DNA of 64,000 bases, from contig JAZQUI010000023.1 of the NCBI GenBank assembly GCA_045631205.1, positions 1 to 64,000 on the forward strand, read 5' to 3'. The position numbers and the translations under genes were made by a program. Positions 27,060 through 36,028 of this stretch are shown here, piece after piece; position 1 is the first letter of the stretch, and each line of letters begins with the position of its first letter. The DNA comes from HGM04593 sp045631205 (GTDB lineage: Bacteria; Bacteroidota; Bacteroidia; Bacteroidales; Bacteroidaceae). The notes under the pieces are model-generated. The model saw only the letters and a program-made list of their open reading frames with translations, searched no databases and had not been told where the DNA came from.

Positions 27060-27091
27060 CTTGCCTATCTCGTTGAAAAAAAGTAATTTTG
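27060..27091 (+). promoter_or_regulatory. Promoter of the rplM-rpsI operon
   Basis: TTG at 27061-27063 and TAATTTTG at 27084-27091, 23 bases start to start. Transcription would begin near 27098, leaving a leader of about 180 bases. Confidence 0.8.
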
Positions 27092-27126
27092 CAGGCCGAT
27101 TATTATCAGCCCGTGTATCGGGCAAT

Positions 27127-27240
27127 CGATACTTTAGGTCTCTGAGTCTGTCAAAGACGCAATCTAGCCAATTGGTCGGGCAGGCGCGAAGAGGGTTTCT
27201 GTGGAACCTAATTCCGTGAGGTTCAAGCAGAGAAGTATCG
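27127..27240 (+). promoter_or_regulatory. Structured 5' leader of rplM (putative L13 autoregulatory RNA)
   Basis: An 8-base closing stem (CGATACTT at 27127-27134 with AAGTATCG at 27233-27240) encloses about 98 bases that include a hairpin GAACCT/AGGTTC (27204-27209, 27219-27224), extended by TCTG/CAGA. A further small hairpin CCCG/CGGG precedes it near 27110-27122. The stretch 26970-27278 otherwise holds only the tRNA and rplM promoters. Ribosomal-protein operons often carry such leaders for feedback control. Which protein binds is inference. Confidence 0.55.
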
Positions 27241-27278
27241 GAGAAATGGAATTATTAACTATTTTAAAAGGAATTAAA

Positions 27279-27740
27279 GTGGATACTTTAAGCTACAAAA
27301 CAATTTCAGTTAACAAGGCAACCGCTCAGAAAGAGTGGGTTGTTGTAGATGCAACAGACCAGGTAATTGGTCGTCTTGGCACAAAGGTTGCCAAACTTTT
27401 GAGAGGTAAGTACAAACCCAGCTTTACCCCCAACGTAGATTGCGGTGACAATGTAATCATCATCAACGCAAGCAAAGTAAAAATGACAGGTAACAAATGG
27501 ACCGATCGCATCTATTTGCGTTTCTCGGGTTATCCCGGTGGTCAGAAATCTTTCAGCCCCGCTGACGTGGCTAAAGGTTACAAAGGTTACGAGCGTTTGG
27601 TTAAGCACGTTGTAAGAGGTATGTTGCCCAAGTCACGTCTTGGCGACCACTTGTTGAATAACCTCTACATTTATGATGGTCCCGAGCACAACCACGCTGC
27701 TCAGTCACCTAAAACAATCGATATTAACTCTTATAAATAA
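27279..27740 (+). CDS. rplM: 50S ribosomal protein L13
   Basis: L13 of the large ribosomal subunit, 153 residues. The start is placed at the GTG at 27279 (reading MDTLSYKTISVNKATA) because Bacteroidota L13 proteins begin with this sequence and AAAGG lies about 6 bases upstream. ATGs at 27201 and 27246 would add residues with no counterpart in L13 and run into the leader RNA. Family features: WVVVDATDQVIGRLGTKVA, GDNVIIINASKVKMTG, YSGYPGG-like FSGYPGGQKS and the C-terminal MLPKSRLGDHLLNNLYIY. It is followed by rpsI after 9 bases. Confidence 0.95.
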   Translation: MDTLSYKTISVNKATAQKEWVVVDATDQVIGRLGTKVAKLLRGKYKPSFTPNVDCGDNVIIINASKVKMTGNKWTDRIYLRFSGYPGGQKSFSPADVAKGYKGYERLVKHVVRGMLPKSRLGDHLLNNLYIYDGPEHNHAAQSPKTIDINSYK

Positions 27741-27749
27741 TAACAGCAG

Positions 27750-28136
27750 ATGGAAATGGTAAACGCATTAGGCAGACGTAAAAGCGCAGTTGCCCGTATT
27801 TTCGTTACTGAAGGTACCGGAAAAATTACTATCAACAAAAAGGATCTGCAGGATTATTTCCCCTCAAGCATTCTTCAGTTCGTTGTTAAACAGCCTCTGA
27901 TGACTATCGATGCAGTGGAGAAATACGATATCAAAGTAAATCTTGACGGTGGCGGTTTCACAGGTCAGTCACAGGCATTGCGTCTTGCAATTGCTCGTGC
28001 TCTTGTAAAGATCAACGCTGACGACAAGAAGGCTTTGCGTGCCGAAGGATTCCTTACTCGCGATGCTCGTGAGGTTGAGCGTAAGAAACCCGGTCAGCCC
28101 AAGGCTCGTCGTAGATTCCAGTTCAGTAAACGTTAA
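27750..28136 (+). CDS. rpsI: 30S ribosomal protein S9
   Basis: S9 of the small subunit, 128 residues: the N-terminal NALGRRKSAVARIFV, then KITINKKDL, GGGFTGQSQALRLAIARAL and the basic tail GQPKARRRFQFSKR that reaches the P-site tRNA. Length is normal. It is co-transcribed with rplM (9-base gap), the usual L13-S9 pairing across bacteria. Confidence 0.97.
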   Translation: MEMVNALGRRKSAVARIFVTEGTGKITINKKDLQDYFPSSILQFVVKQPLMTIDAVEKYDIKVNLDGGGFTGQSQALRLAIARALVKINADDKKALRAEGFLTRDAREVERKKPGQPKARRRFQFSKR

Positions 28137-28142
28137 TATTCG

Positions 28143-28211
28143 GTCCCGAAATATACGTTTAGTATCTAAACCGCTCGGGACTTCACCTTATATAATATAT
28201 ACGCATAGGTG
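28143..28211 (+). promoter_or_regulatory. Structured intergenic leader before rpsB
   Basis: A nested hairpin: GTCCCGA (28143-28149) pairs with TCGGGAC (28175-28181) and encloses GTTTAG/CTAAAC (28157-28162, 28166-28171). A second possible stem is CACCT (28184-28188) with AGGTG (28207-28211). There is no T run, so it is not a terminator. It may be an S2 regulatory leader or a processing site between rpsI and rpsB. Confidence 0.5.
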
Positions 28212-28276
28212 GGCTACCCGAGAGGTTGGTTAAAAATTAACTAAAAAGAAGGTAAACAATTTAAAAAACAAACAAA

Positions 28277-29077
28277 ATGTCTAGAATTACATTTGACACA
28301 CTTTTGGAGGCCGGTGCACACTTCGGTCACTTGAAACGTAAATGGAATCCCGCTATGGCTCCCTACATCTTCATGGAGCGCAATGGTATCCACATCATCG
28401 ATTTGCACAAAACTGCAGCTATGACTGAGACTGCAGCTGAGGCTTTGAAACAAATTGCAAAAAGCGGTAAGAAAATCCTTTTCGTTTCTACAAAGAAACA
28501 GCTTAAAGAGATTGTTGCTGAGAAAGCACAGTCAATAGCAATGCCCTACGTTATCGAGCGTTGGCCCGGTGGTATGCTTACAAACTTCCCCACAATCCGT
28601 AAGGCTGTGAAGAAGATGGCTACTATCGACAAACTCACACAGGACGGTACATACTCAAATCTTTCTAAACGTGAAATCCTCCAGATTTCTCGTCAGCGTG
28701 CTAAGCTCGACAAGAACCTCGGTTCTATCGCCGACCTTACACGTCTTCCCTCGGCTATCTTCGTGGTTGACGTACTCAAAGAGCACATCGCAGTTCACGA
28801 GGCAAACCGTTTGGGTATCCCTGTATTCGCTATCGTAGATACAAACTCTAACCCCAACAACATCGACTTCGTAATCCCCGCTAACGACGACGCTACAAAG
28901 TCAGTAGAGGTTATCCTCGACGCTTGCTGCGCTGCTATCGCTGAGGGCTTGGAAGAGCGCAAAGTTGAGAAGGTAGATGAGGCTACAGAGGGTTCAGAGG
29001 AGAACACAGAGAAGAAACCTGCTCGTCGCCGCACAACACGTGCTCGCGCTGACAAAGCTGAAGAGGTTGCAGAGTAA
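28277..29077 (+). CDS. rpsB: 30S ribosomal protein S2
   Basis: S2 of the small subunit, 266 residues. TFDTLLEAGAHFGHLKRKWN, IFMERNGIHIIDLHKT, ILFVSTKKQ, RWPGGMLTNFPTIRK and LPSAIFVVDVLKEHIAVHEA are all diagnostic. The last about 40 residues are a charged extension (Glu/Lys/Arg-rich, with KKPARRRTTRAR) common in Bacteroidota S2. It is preceded by a 140-base structured spacer and followed by tsf after 40 bases. Confidence 0.97.
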   Translation: MSRITFDTLLEAGAHFGHLKRKWNPAMAPYIFMERNGIHIIDLHKTAAMTETAAEALKQIAKSGKKILFVSTKKQLKEIVAEKAQSIAMPYVIERWPGGMLTNFPTIRKAVKKMATIDKLTQDGTYSNLSKREILQISRQRAKLDKNLGSIADLTRLPSAIFVVDVLKEHIAVHEANRLGIPVFAIVDTNSNPNNIDFVIPANDDATKSVEVILDACCAAIAEGLEERKVEKVDEATEGSEENTEKKPARRRTTRARADKAEEVAE

Positions 29078-29117
29078 TTTTCTCTTAATTACTAATTTTT
29101 AAAACAATATTACTACT

Positions 29118-29939
29118 ATGGCTGTAACAATGGCTGATATTTCCAAGCTCCGTACAATGACCGGTGCTGGTATGATGGATTGTAAAAACGCTTTGACAGA
29201 GGCTGAGGGCGATTTCGACAAGGCTATCGAGATTATCCGTAAGAAGGGTCAGTTGGTAGCTGCAAAACGTAGCGACCGCGAGGCTTCTGAGGGTTGTGTA
29301 CTCGTTAAGGCTGAGAATGGCTTCGGTGCTATCATCGCTTTGAAGTGTGAGACTGACTTCGTTGCTCAGGGTGCTGACTTCATCAAGTTGACACAGGATA
29401 TCTTGGACGCTGCAATTGCTGCAAAGTGCAAGACTATCGAGGAGGTTCAGGCTCTTCCCCTTGGTGATGCTACTGTACAGGACGCTATCGTTGCTCGTTC
29501 AGGTATCACAGGTGAGAAGATGGAGCTCGATGGTTACAAGACTCTCGAGGCTGAGAACATCTTCACTTACAACCACCAGAAGAAGAATATGCTCTGTACA
29601 ATGGTAGCTCTTACACAGGCTAACGAGGAGGCAGGTCACGAGATTGCAATGCAGATTGCAGCTTCTGCTCCCCTTGCACTTACAAGCGAGGACCTTGACC
29701 CCGCAATCATCGCTAAAGAGCGTGCTGTTGCCGAGGACAAAGCTCGTGAGGAGGGCAAGCCCGAAAATATGATCGCTCGCATCGCTGACGGTCGTATCCA
29801 GAAGTTCTACAAAGAGGTTTGCCTCTTGCAGCAGGGCTACTGCCAGAACGAGAAGATTTCTGTTGCCGATTTCTTGAAAGGCTTCGACAAAGAGCTTACA
29901 GCAACAGGCTTCCAGCGTTTCACATTGCGTGCTGAGTAA
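29118..29939 (+). CDS. tsf: Elongation factor Ts
   Basis: The guanine-nucleotide exchange factor for EF-Tu, 273 residues. The N-terminal UBA-like domain is DISKLRTMTGAGMMDCKNAL, followed by the conserved LVAAKRSDREASEG and ALKCETDFVAQG (the TDFVA segment that enters EF-Tu). The C-terminal domain ends LTATGFQRFTLRAE. The start at 29118 (MAVTMADIS) fits homologues. It is paired with rpsB as in most bacteria and ends at a strong terminator. Confidence 0.97.
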   Translation: MAVTMADISKLRTMTGAGMMDCKNALTEAEGDFDKAIEIIRKKGQLVAAKRSDREASEGCVLVKAENGFGAIIALKCETDFVAQGADFIKLTQDILDAAIAAKCKTIEEVQALPLGDATVQDAIVARSGITGEKMELDGYKTLEAENIFTYNHQKKNMLCTMVALTQANEEAGHEIAMQIAASAPLALTSEDLDPAIIAKERAVAEDKAREEGKPENMIARIADGRIQKFYKEVCLLQQGYCQNEKISVADFLKGFDKELTATGFQRFTLRAE

Positions 29940-29963
29940 TTTTACATTACACACGATAACGCA

Positions 29964-29996
29964 AGCAGGGCAACCAATTGGTTGCCCTGCTTTTTT
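29964..29996 (+). terminator. Terminator of the ribosomal protein/tsf operon
   Basis: A perfect 12-base-pair stem (29964-29975 with 29980-29991), AATT loop and six T residues. Confidence 0.92.
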
Positions 29997-30085
29997 ATTG
30001 CTTTTCGAGAATACCTTTATTTTGTATTTTCAATAAGAACTATTGTTTGCAGCGGAGATTGCTTTTATTCTTTTGTTCTTTTGTC

Positions 30086-30118
30086 AAAAAAAAGAGATTT
30101 GCTACTAAGTAACTCTCT
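30086..30118 (-). terminator. Likely terminator of the rimP-to-rnhB transcript
   Basis: Minus strand: imperfect stem AGAGAGTT.../...AAATCTCT (30111-30118 with 30093-30100) followed by a T run (30086-30092). It lies 15 bases past the rnhB stop. Confidence 0.5.
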
Positions 30119-30132
30119 GTATAACATATACA

Positions 30133-30744
30133 TTACTCGAACGAAAGTTCCAGTTGTTTGGGCTCCTCGCCCAAAAGGTTGAACGACATACGGTGGTGGG
30201 GGGAAACGCCGAACTCGCGTATGGCTGCGCGGTGCTTTGCAGTGGGGTAGCCCTTGTTGCTCTTCCAGTCGTACATTGGGTATTCGCGGGCGAGAGCAAG
30301 CATATAATCGTCGCGGTAGGTCTTTGCGAGTATTGAGGCGGCGGCGATGCTCATATATGTGGCGTCGCCCTTAACAATGGTGTTGTGTGTTATTCCGGGG
30401 TAGGGGCTGAACTTGTTGCCGTCGATAAGAAGGTGCTGGGGACGCACTTTTAGTCCGTCAACAGCACGGTGCATTGCAAGTATAGATGCCCGCAGTATGT
30501 TTATTTTGTCAATCTCGGCAGCGGTAACTATGCCCACAGCCCACGCTACGGCCTCTTTCTCAATTACCTCGCGCAGTTGGTAGCGTTGTACCTCGGTGAG
30601 TTGTTTTGAGTCGTTCAGGAGTGCATTTTCAAAGTCGGGCGGCAGTATTACTGCTGCTGCATATACATCGCCGGCAAGGCAACCACGCCCTGCTTCATCG
30701 CATCCGGCTTCAATAACTCCTTCTGTTTGAAATAGTTTAAGCAT
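30133..30744 (-). CDS. rnhB: Ribonuclease HII
   Basis: Cleaves RNA in RNA-DNA hybrids and single ribonucleotides in DNA. 203 residues. GCDEAGRGCLAGDVYAAAV carries the first catalytic DE pair, LLIDGNKFSPY the third acidic residue, and KGDATYMSIAAASILAKTYRD and WKSNKGYPTAKH complete the family pattern. Its start overlaps the sufS stop by one base, so it is the last gene of the long leftward operon. Confidence 0.96.
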   Translation of the reverse strand: MLKLFQTEGVIEAGCDEAGRGCLAGDVYAAAVILPPDFENALLNDSKQLTEVQRYQLREVIEKEAVAWAVGIVTAAEIDKINILRASILAMHRAVDGLKVRPQHLLIDGNKFSPYPGITHNTIVKGDATYMSIAAASILAKTYRDDYMLALAREYPMYDWKSNKGYPTAKHRAAIREFGVSPHHRMSFNLLGEEPKQLELSFE

Positions 30745-31955
30745 TATGCAAACATTTTAACGGCTCGTTTTATTCCCTCTATCAGTGCATCGACCTCTTC
30801 GCGGGTGTTGTATATGGCAAATGAGGCGCGCACGGTGCCTGGTATGCCCAAATGGTCGATGAGGGGCTGCGCGCAGTGGTGTCCTGTGCGTATGGCTATT
30901 CCCAGGTGGTCGAGTATGGTGCCAAGGTCGGCTGGGTGTATGTTGCCAACAAGGAAGGAGATTGCAGCGCCGTCGGGTTTGCCGAATATGCGCATACCCT
31001 CAATCTCTTGCAGTCTTTCGAGGGCATATTGTGTAAGCGCGTGTTCGTGCGCGGCAATGTTTTCTATTCCCATTTGCATAACCCATTCGAGAGCTGCACC
31101 TAGTGCAATTGCTCCCACATAGTCGGGGGTGCCTGCTTCGAACTTATAGGGGAGTTCGTTGTAGGTGGTTTTCTCGAAACGTACGGTCTGTATCATTTCG
31201 CCGCCACCGTGGTAGGGCTGCATTGCATTCAAGTATTTCTCTTTGCCATAGAGTACGCCTATTCCTGTGGGGGCATATACTTTATGTCCGCTCATTACAA
31301 AGAAGTCGGCATCGAGGTTCTGAACATCCACTTTTATATGGGGGCTGCTCTGTGCGCCATCGATAAGTACGGGTACATTGTGGCTGTGAGCAATCTCTAT
31401 TATCTCTTTTACGGGGTTGGTGACACCAAGCACGTTCGATACGTGTGTGATGCTTACAAGGCGTGTGCGTTCGTTGAAGAGTGTTGCATATGCGTCGATG
31501 TCGAGCGTGGCATCCTCTTTCAGGGGTACGATGCGCAGGGTTATTCCTATGCGGTCGCGAAGCATTTGCCAAGGTACAATGTTGCTGTGGTGCTCCATTG
31601 TTGATATGATAACCTCGTCGCCCTTTTTCAGGAAGGTGTTTCCGAATGATGTTGCCACAAGGTTTATGCTCTCGGTGGTGCCGCGAGTGAATATTATTTC
31701 GTGGCTGTGTGCAGCGCCGATAAATTTCTGTACCGTGCGTCGGGCTTTTTCAAACTCTTCGGTGGCAATCTGTGAGAGGTGGTGTACGCCACGGTGCACG
31801 TTTGAGTTTATGGTGCAGTAGGCGTTGCTTATGGCATCTATCACACATTGTGGCTTTTGTGTGGTTGCTGCGTTGTCGAGGTAAACAAGAGGTTTCCCAT
31901 ACACTTTTTGCGAGAGTATGGGAAATTCCTTGCGTATTTCTTGCGTGTCGAGCAT
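30744..31955 (-). CDS. sufS: Cysteine desulfurase SufS
   Basis: PLP enzyme that takes sulfur from cysteine for Fe-S cluster assembly. 403 residues, the group II type. LDNAATTQKP near the N-terminus, SGHKVYAPTGIG with the PLP lysine K225, and RTGHHCAQPL with the catalytic persulfide Cys361 are intact. It is downstream of sufD (11 bases). No sufE or sufU sulfur-acceptor gene is in this operon, so the partner must be encoded elsewhere or not be needed. Confidence 0.96.
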   Translation of the reverse strand: MLDTQEIRKEFPILSQKVYGKPLVYLDNAATTQKPQCVIDAISNAYCTINSNVHRGVHHLSQIATEEFEKARRTVQKFIGAAHSHEIIFTRGTTESINLVATSFGNTFLKKGDEVIISTMEHHSNIVPWQMLRDRIGITLRIVPLKEDATLDIDAYATLFNERTRLVSITHVSNVLGVTNPVKEIIEIAHSHNVPVLIDGAQSSPHIKVDVQNLDADFFVMSGHKVYAPTGIGVLYGKEKYLNAMQPYHGGGEMIQTVRFEKTTYNELPYKFEAGTPDYVGAIALGAALEWVMQMGIENIAAHEHALTQYALERLQEIEGMRIFGKPDGAAISFLVGNIHPADLGTILDHLGIAIRTGHHCAQPLIDHLGIPGTVRASFAIYNTREEVDALIEGIKRAVKMFA

Positions 31956-31966
31956 CTTTCTATTCT

Positions 31967-33304
31967 TTATTTACAGAGTGAGCAGCCTTTGCATCGGTTG
32001 AGTTCTCCGCGGAAGCGTTTTTCAACGAGCATATGCAGACGGTCGCGCAGGGCATCTATTTTTATGTTCTCTATAACCTCGCCTGCAAATGCGTACATAA
32101 GCAGGTGGCGTGCCTCCTCGGCGGGGATACCACGTTGTTGCATATAGAAGAGTGCGCTCTCGTCGAGCTGTCCCACGGTGGAGCCGTGGCTGCACTTTAC
32201 GTCATCGGCATAAATTTCGAGCTGTGGCTGTGCATACATACGGGCGCAACTTGTGAGGCAGAGGTTGCGGTTTGTCTGTTCCGATGTGGTTTGTTGTGCA
32301 TCGGGGTGTATGAGCATTTTGCCGGTAAAGACACCCACCGACTCTTCGTCGAGGATGTATTTGTATAGCTCGTTGCTGTTGCAGTTGCCAGTTTTGTGCT
32401 CCACGAGTGTGCGGTTGTCTATGTGCTGCTTTCTATCGCCAATGGCAAGGCCGGTGATGTTGGCATCGGCACCGCGTCCTTCGAGAGTGATGTTTATGCG
32501 GTTGCGGGTGAAGCCGTTTGTAAGGGTTATGTTACAGTGGTTGAAGTGGCTGTCGGCCTCCTGGCTCACCAACATTTGTCCAACACGGCTGTTACCGCTG
32601 CTTGTCTCTTCAAGCTCGTATATGTCGAGCGATGCTCCTTCTCCCACAAAAACCTCGGTCACTTGTGTCGATAGTGTCTTCTTGTCGGTAGAGGAGTGGT
32701 CGCATATAAGCAGGCTCGCTTTTGCTCCTCGCTCAAGTATGATGAGCAGGCGGCGGTTCGACATCATATCAACATTTGCCTGTATGAGGCTTACAATCTG
32801 TATTGTCTCCTCAATCTCTGTGTTACGGGGTATGTAGAGTACTATACCATCCTGCACAAATGCTGTGTTGAATTGTGCAATGGCATCGCCACTCTCGGCC
32901 AGTCGGTTGTAGTAGGGTGCGATGAGTTCTTTATGGCTATCGGCTATCTCGTTCAGGCTGCCAAGAAGCACCCCCTCGGGTAGCTTGTTCTCTTTTTCGC
33001 TTGCCTGGAAAGAGTCGTTGACAATGAATGCCCTGTGGGTTTTCAGGTTGGGCACATCGCAGGTGAATATGTCGTGCTGTGTGGCCGACGATGCTATTCG
33101 CCCAAGGTTCATACCATAGTCTGTGGCAAACTGTGCTGCAACATCGGTGTGCAACCAATCTTCCTCTTTGGTTGTGGGAAAACCTGTCGCTTTGAACTTT
33201 TCAAAAGCTTTGCGTCGTGCTTCGTTGAGCAACATCGCGCAGGGTTTCTCTATCAGCTCGCGGTTGGCGTCGTACAGTGCTATGTATTCCTGTTCGTTGC
33301 TCAT
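31967..33304 (-). CDS. sufD: Fe-S cluster assembly protein SufD
   Basis: Scaffold subunit of the SufBCD complex, 445 residues. It has the right-handed beta-helix core and the C-terminal SufB/D family segment CSHGSTVGQLDESALFYMQ followed by RGIPAEEARHLLMYAFAGEV. The N-terminal domain is less conserved, as usual for SufD. The last residues, GCSLCK preceded by CKG, form a Cys-rich tail. It is 3 bases after sufC and 11 before sufS. Confidence 0.94.
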   Translation of the reverse strand: MSNEQEYIALYDANRELIEKPCAMLLNEARRKAFEKFKATGFPTTKEEDWLHTDVAAQFATDYGMNLGRIASSATQHDIFTCDVPNLKTHRAFIVNDSFQASEKENKLPEGVLLGSLNEIADSHKELIAPYYNRLAESGDAIAQFNTAFVQDGIVLYIPRNTEIEETIQIVSLIQANVDMMSNRRLLIILERGAKASLLICDHSSTDKKTLSTQVTEVFVGEGASLDIYELEETSSGNSRVGQMLVSQEADSHFNHCNITLTNGFTRNRINITLEGRGADANITGLAIGDRKQHIDNRTLVEHKTGNCNSNELYKYILDEESVGVFTGKMLIHPDAQQTTSEQTNRNLCLTSCARMYAQPQLEIYADDVKCSHGSTVGQLDESALFYMQQRGIPAEEARHLLMYAFAGEVIENIKIDALRDRLHMLVEKRFRGELNRCKGCSLCK

Positions 33305-33307
33305 TTG

Positions 33308-34066
33308 TTATTGGTTTTCGTTTTTAATCCAGTCGTATCCGCGTTCTTCGAGCTCGAGAGCGAGTTCGGGGCCTGCGGTTTTCACAATTTTACCATTGTA
33401 GAGCACGTGTACTATATCGGGTTTGATATAGTCGAGCAAACGCTGATAGTGGGTGATTACAATTGTTGATGTATCATCGCGTTTCAACTTGTTCACGCCC
33501 TCGGCCACAATGCGCAAGGCGTCGATATCGAGGCCCGAATCTGTCTCGTCGAGTATGCTCAATGTGGGCTCCAACATTGCCATCTGGAATATTTCGTTGC
33601 GTTTCTTTTCACCTCCGCTGAATCCCTCGTTAACCGAACGGTTGGCAAGTTTGCTGTCGAGGTTTACAAGAGCGCGTTTCTCTCGCATAAGTTTAAGGAA
33701 CTCTGTTGCGTTCATTGGCTCGAGTCCTTTGTATTGGCGCTGTGCGTTTATTGCAGCGCGCATAAAGTTGGTGATGCTTACACCCGATATTTCAACGGGA
33801 TACTGGAACGAGAGGAAAATGCCCTCGTGGCTGCGGTTTTCGGGCGACAACTCGAGAAGGTTTTTTCCTTTATATATTATTTCGCCCTCGGTAACGGTGT
33901 ATGCGGGGTGTCCCACAAGTACATTGCTCAATGTGCTCTTTCCCGAACCGTTGGGGCCCATTATGGCGTGTACTTCACCTGCTTTAACGGTGAGGTTTAT
34001 GCCTTTGAGTATCTCTTTGCCGTTTATGGTGGCGTGTAAGTTTTTTATTTCCAATAAGTTTTCCAT
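33308..34066 (-). CDS. sufC: Fe-S cluster assembly ATPase SufC
   Basis: ABC-type ATPase of the SufBCD complex, 252 residues. Walker A GPNGSGKSTLS, the Q-loop in FLSFQYPVEISG, the signature FSGGEKKRNEIFQMA and Walker B LSILDETDSGLD are complete; the H-loop is VITHYQRLL. Cytosolic. It lies between sufB (16 bases) and sufD (3 bases). Confidence 0.97.
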   Translation of the reverse strand: MENLLEIKNLHATINGKEILKGINLTVKAGEVHAIMGPNGSGKSTLSNVLVGHPAYTVTEGEIIYKGKNLLELSPENRSHEGIFLSFQYPVEISGVSITNFMRAAINAQRQYKGLEPMNATEFLKLMREKRALVNLDSKLANRSVNEGFSGGEKKRNEIFQMAMLEPTLSILDETDSGLDIDALRIVAEGVNKLKRDDTSTIVITHYQRLLDYIKPDIVHVLYNGKIVKTAGPELALELEERGYDWIKNENQ

Positions 34067-34082
34067 AATGTACTCTCTTTTT

Positions 34083-35525
34083 TTATCCTACGGCTCCTTC
34101 GAGCGATACGCTCAAAAGTTTTTGTGCCTCTATGGCAAACTCCATAGGCAATTTGTTCAATACCTCTTTGGCGTAGCCGTTGACTATGAGTCCTATGGCC
34201 TCTTCGGTGGGTATTCCTCGCTGATTGCAGTAGAAGAGCTGCTCCTCCGAAATTTTTGAGGTTGTTGCCTCGTGTTCTATTATTGCGCCATTGTTGTGTA
34301 TGTCCATATAAGGGAATGTGTGCGCGCCACATTTGTCGCCAAGCAGCAGTGAGTCGCACTGGCTGTAATTGCGTGCGCCGTCGGCATTTTTGCTTACGCG
34401 TACAAGGCCGCGGTATGAGTTCTGGCTGTGTCCTGCCGATATACCTTTGCTAATGATGGTGCTGCTGCAATTTTTGCCAAGGTGAATCATCTTTGTTCCT
34501 GTGTCGGCCTGCTGGTAGTTGTTGGTGAGTGCCACAGAGTAGAATTCGCCCTGTGAATTGTCGCCGCGCAGTATGCAGCTTGGGTATTTCCAGGTGATTG
34601 CCGAGCCGGTTTCAACCTGTGTCCACGACAATTTGCTGTTGCTGCCGCGGCAGTCGCCACGCTTGGTAACAAAGTTATATACACCACCTTTTCCTTCGGC
34701 ATCGCCGGGGTACCAGTTCTGCACTGTGCTGTATTTTACTTCGGCATTATCGCACACAATAATCTCAACGATGGCTGCGTGTAGCTGGTTCTCGTCGCGC
34801 ATGGGGGCTGTACAGCCCTCAAGGTACGATACATAGCTGTCGTCGTCGGCCACGATGAGTGTGCGCTCGAACTGTCCGGTGTTGGCGGCATTTATTCTAA
34901 AATAGGTCGATAATTCCATTGGGCAACGCACACCTTTGGGTATGTACACGAAAGAGCCGTCGCTGAATACAGCACTGTTGAGTGCCGCAAAGAAATTGTC
35001 GCGGTAGTTGACCACGGTGCCAAGGTATTTGCGCACGAGGTCGGGGTACTCCTGTACCGCTTCGCTCATAGAGCAGAAGATGATTCCCTTCTCTTTGAGT
35101 TCTTCTTTGAAGGTTGTTTTTACCGACACCGAGTCCATAACTGCGTCAACGGCTGTACCGCTGAGTGCCAAACGCTCCTCCAATGGAATGCCGAGCTTTT
35201 CAAATGTCTTCATAAGCTCGGGGTCTATCTCCTTATTCTTGTTTTCCTTCTTTTTCAGAGGGTCGGCATAATAGGAGATTGCCTGGTAGTCAATTGGCGG
35301 TATGTTGAGGTGTGGCCAAGTGGGCATCTTCTGTGTGAGCCAGTATGCGTAGGCTTTAAGACGGAACTCCAGCAACCACTCGGGTTCGTTTTTCTTCTTG
35401 GATATAAGTCTTATTACATCCTCGTTGAGTCCGCTTTCTATGATATCGGTCTTTATGTTTGTGATAAAGCCGAACTCATATGCTTTATTGGCTATTTTCT
35501 TGAATATATTGTTCTTCTTTTTCAT
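34083..35525 (-). CDS. sufB: Fe-S cluster assembly protein SufB
   Basis: Main scaffold subunit on which SufBCD builds the cluster, 480 residues (normal). Visible features: EPEWLLEFRLKAYAYWL near the N-terminus, SDGSFVYIPKGVRCPMEL, YLEGCTAPMRDENQLHAA with a likely cluster-related cysteine, RGDCRGSNSKLSWTQVETGS, and the C-terminal HEATTSKISEEQLFYCNQRG. First suf gene, 8 bases downstream of the cvpA-like gene. Confidence 0.97.
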   Translation of the reverse strand: MKKKNNIFKKIANKAYEFGFITNIKTDIIESGLNEDVIRLISKKKNEPEWLLEFRLKAYAYWLTQKMPTWPHLNIPPIDYQAISYYADPLKKKENKNKEIDPELMKTFEKLGIPLEERLALSGTAVDAVMDSVSVKTTFKEELKEKGIIFCSMSEAVQEYPDLVRKYLGTVVNYRDNFFAALNSAVFSDGSFVYIPKGVRCPMELSTYFRINAANTGQFERTLIVADDDSYVSYLEGCTAPMRDENQLHAAIVEIIVCDNAEVKYSTVQNWYPGDAEGKGGVYNFVTKRGDCRGSNSKLSWTQVETGSAITWKYPSCILRGDNSQGEFYSVALTNNYQQADTGTKMIHLGKNCSSTIISKGISAGHSQNSYRGLVRVSKNADGARNYSQCDSLLLGDKCGAHTFPYMDIHNNGAIIEHEATTSKISEEQLFYCNQRGIPTEEAIGLIVNGYAKEVLNKLPMEFAIEAQKLLSVSLEGAVG

Positions 35526-35533
35526 CTTTAATT

Positions 35534-36019
35534 CTATAACTTCTTTTCCGCCTCGTCGATGATTAAAGAGGTCAATATCTTTGTATGTTTATATAACAAG
35601 GAATTCTCTTGTGAGGTTTTTCCGGTGTATTTGTTATCGGGCATAAAATTTTCGGTGAGAGCTACGGCACCAACAAAGATGAACATAGCAATGATGGTTG
35701 AAAATATTGCGCCCAATGCACGGTCGATAAAGGCGAGATGGCAGAGGTTGAGTATCCACGCGAGAATTACTCCAGCAACTTTGAATACTATTACCACGCA
35801 GATGAGTATGGCCAGGAATGCAGCGGGAACGGCAATCCAGTCGGCCCATTGCGTATAGTCCTTAATCCACACGGCTGCGGTGGGGTAGAACAACACTGCT
35901 TGGAGCAGGCCTAATGCTATACCTGCTCCAAACGATAGTTGTTTGATAAGTCCCTTGCAGTAACCGTAGATGAGCCCTACAAGTATAATTGCTGCAAGAG
36001 CAATATCGAGTGTGTTCAT
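35534..36019 (-). CDS. CvpA family membrane protein
   Basis: A 161-residue inner-membrane protein with about four helices. The N-terminal MNTLDIALAAIILVGLIYGYCKGLIKQLS is the typical CvpA start (D-x3-A-x-I-L/x-G-x-x-G-x2-K/R-G). In enterobacteria CvpA is tied to colicin V production and envelope stress; no role is proven here. It sits between infB (9 bases) and sufB (8 bases), joining translation and Fe-S genes in one transcript. Confidence 0.85.
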   Translation of the reverse strand: MNTLDIALAAIILVGLIYGYCKGLIKQLSFGAGIALGLLQAVLFYPTAAVWIKDYTQWADWIAVPAAFLAILICVVIVFKVAGVILAWILNLCHLAFIDRALGAIFSTIIAMFIFVGAVALTENFMPDNKYTGKTSQENSLLYKHTKILTSLIIDEAEKKL

Positions 36020-36028
36020 TTTCCGATG

